DNA of 7,934 nt from the NCBI GenBank assembly GCA_001564255.1, contig LKNC01000129.1:1-7934 (forward strand). The letters are read 5' to 3'. A program made the position numbers and the translations under genes. The stretch's first letter is position 1, and each line of letters opens with the position of its first letter. This document shows, one piece after another, positions 7,304 through 7,934 of the stretch. The stretch comes from Natrialbaceae archaeon Tc-Br11_E2g1. Its GTDB lineage: Archaea; Halobacteriota; Halobacteria; Halobacteriales; Natrialbaceae. The notes beneath the pieces are model-generated. The model was given only the letters and a program-made list of their open reading frames with translations, ran no database searches and was not told the origin of the DNA.

Positions 7304-7529
7304 GAAAGTACCTGAACCCGAAACCGGGTTCTGACGACGACAGTGGACGTCCCACTCGTCAGTCGAAGACGAACCGCGTACTCACGCCTCGAGGTCGTGT
7401 CGGTCATCGCGAACCGAATTTCTCACTGTACGGGAAGACATCGGTTCGTATAGGATTCGTGACTGGATATTAACGTACGGCAGGTGCAGGCCCCAATGAC
7501 AGGTTTCGAACTGTAATAGCGAGAGACAC
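7304..7529. promoter_or_regulatory. Divergent promoter region between the restriction cassette and the lipoprotein gene
   Basis: Both neighbours are transcribed away from this 226-base gap, so it should hold both promoters. AT-rich candidates are GGATATTAACG (7465-7475), which could act in either direction, and the CCTATACG read on the minus strand (about 7454-7447). The latter would start a cassette transcript near 7422, giving a leader of more than 100 bases before the ATG at 7303. An 8-base perfect inverted repeat, CGAACCGA (7410-7417) and TCGGTTCG (7441-7448), brackets that predicted start. A 10-mer GGTTTCGAAC at 7502-7511 also occurs ahead of the oxidoreductase promoter (18-27). No TATA box sits at an ideal distance from either start codon. 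Confidence 0.4.
7314..7331. promoter_or_regulatory. Inverted repeat just upstream of the restriction-modification gene
   Basis: GAACCCG (7314-7320) and CGGGTTC (7325-7331) form a perfect 7-base inverted repeat with a 4-base loop. It begins 10 bases before the ATG at 7303. Either an operator or a leader RNA hairpin that limits translation would fit. Both are inferences from position. Confidence 0.4.
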
Positions 7530-7889
7530 ATGTCTCACCGTAGACTCAGTCGACGCAAACTGATAGCGGCCGTAGGAACCACGAGTGCAGTACTCATCGC
7601 CGGCTGTGCGGATGAAGCGGACGACGAGGACGACCCAGTAGATGACGACCCAGTAGATGACGAGGATGACGACCCGCTAGATGACGATATGGACGACGAG
7701 ATGGATGACGAAGACGACGATATGGACGACGAGATGGATGACGAAGACGACGATATGGACGACGAGATGGATGACGAAGACGACGAGATGGACGACGAGA
7801 TGGATGACGAAGACGACGAGATGGATGACGAAGACGACGAGATGGACGACGAAGACGACGAAGACGACGAGATGGACGACGAAGTCTAG
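7530..7889 (+). CDS. Tat-exported lipoprotein with acidic Asp/Glu/Met tandem repeats
   Basis: The first 26 residues form a Tat lipoprotein signal: SRRKLI at 7-12, a hydrophobic stretch, and the lipobox LIAGC with C26 as the lipid-modified residue. Export in folded form through Tat with lipid anchoring is usual for haloarchaeal surface lipoproteins. The mature part, 94 residues, is almost only Asp, Glu and Met. A PVDD-type lead-in (about 36-53) is followed by four 11-residue repeats MDDEMDDEDD(D/E) at 54-97, then shorter MDDEDDE units to the end. There is no folded domain and no recognisable binding site. Possible roles are divalent-cation binding or a cell-surface polyanion; neither is shown. 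The reverse strand of the repeat also gives an open frame, but it is a by-product of the repeat. Function unknown. Confidence 0.85.
   Translation: MSHRRLSRRKLIAAVGTTSAVLIAGCADEADDEDDPVDDDPVDDEDDDPLDDDMDDEMDDEDDDMDDEMDDEDDDMDDEMDDEDDEMDDEMDDEDDEMDDEDDEMDDEDDEDDEMDDEV
7689..7820 (+). repeat. Four tandem 33-bp coding repeats
   Basis: Copies begin at 7689, 7722, 7755 and 7788. They are identical except for the final base of the unit, T in the first two and G in the last two (Asp versus Glu). Shorter related units continue to 7886. Because 33 is a multiple of three, slippage or recombination would change protein length without breaking the frame. Such low divergence points to recent expansion or continuing homogenisation. 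Confidence 0.9.
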
Positions 7890-7909
7890 AACTCCGAGTA
7901 GCGACACCG

Positions 7910-7920
7910 TTCCTATTTTC
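7910..7920 (+). terminator. Possible T-rich terminator after the lipoprotein gene
   Basis: TTCCTATTTTC lies about 20 bases after the lipoprotein stop codon. It is a short T-rich tract of the kind archaeal polymerase can stop at. The evidence is weak and the window ends soon after. Confidence 0.3.
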
Positions 7921-7934
7921 AGCAGTGTTCAGCA

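Noticed and set aside
7271..7306. Ten-codon plus-strand frame beginning with ATG near 7302 and ending in TGA at 7332-7334
   Set aside because: It is too short, and it is formed mainly by the inverted repeat ahead of the restriction gene.
7689..7886. CRISPR-like repeat array
   Set aside because: The repeats are head-to-tail with no unique spacers, and they encode a continuous protein.
7677..7907. Minus-strand open frame of 76 codons across the lipoprotein repeat
   Set aside because: Its Val/Ile/His repeats are simply the reverse reading of the acidic repeats, and it has no independent support.

Overview
The window looks like chromosomal DNA of a haloarchaeon, most like the Natrinema/Haloterrigena group. 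The conserved genes are GC-rich, full of CTCGAG, and encode strongly acidic proteins; the promoter ahead of the first gene fits leaderless transcription. The placement is inferred from composition and protein style, not from a database match.

Layout. Positions 64-1731 (+) encode a tungsten/molybdenum-pterin aldehyde:ferredoxin oxidoreductase (AOR), a housekeeping enzyme. Positions 7530-7889 (+) encode a Tat-exported lipoprotein whose mature part is almost pure Asp/Glu/Met in tandem 33-bp repeats. Between them lies a minus-strand block of three genes that looks like an accessory defence cassette: a 1445-aa single-chain restriction-modification enzyme (7303-2966), a 226-aa four-helix membrane protein starting 7 bp later (2958-2278), and a short acidic gene (2239-2005) that needs a +1 frame change to be read. 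A T-rich tract at 2000-1985 probably ends the operon.

How the parts may work together. The big protein carries a PD-(D/E)xK nuclease (D103, E138, K140), an N6-adenine methylase core (DPAMGSGHF, NPPY) and a target-recognition region, so it could both methylate and cut. The membrane protein has the soluble helix, DxKA motif and paired transmembrane helices seen in Pycsar-TM/SLATT-like effectors; its 7-bp spacing suggests co-expression, so restriction plus a membrane effector is the most interesting hypothesis here. No cyclase, BREX or DISARM partner is in the window.

Signs of a moving locus. The recognition half of the restriction enzyme (about 3600-4910) is sharply AT-richer than its flanks and its boundary falls at the NPPY motif. 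A 46-bp piece (1877-1922) matches the enzyme's own 3' region at 42 of 46 bases, in frame, on the same strand downstream of the cassette, as if an older allele had been left behind. A nested palindrome (3332-3378) encodes a basic loop inside the acidic enzyme. The regions 1732-2004 and 7304-7529 are otherwise non-coding.
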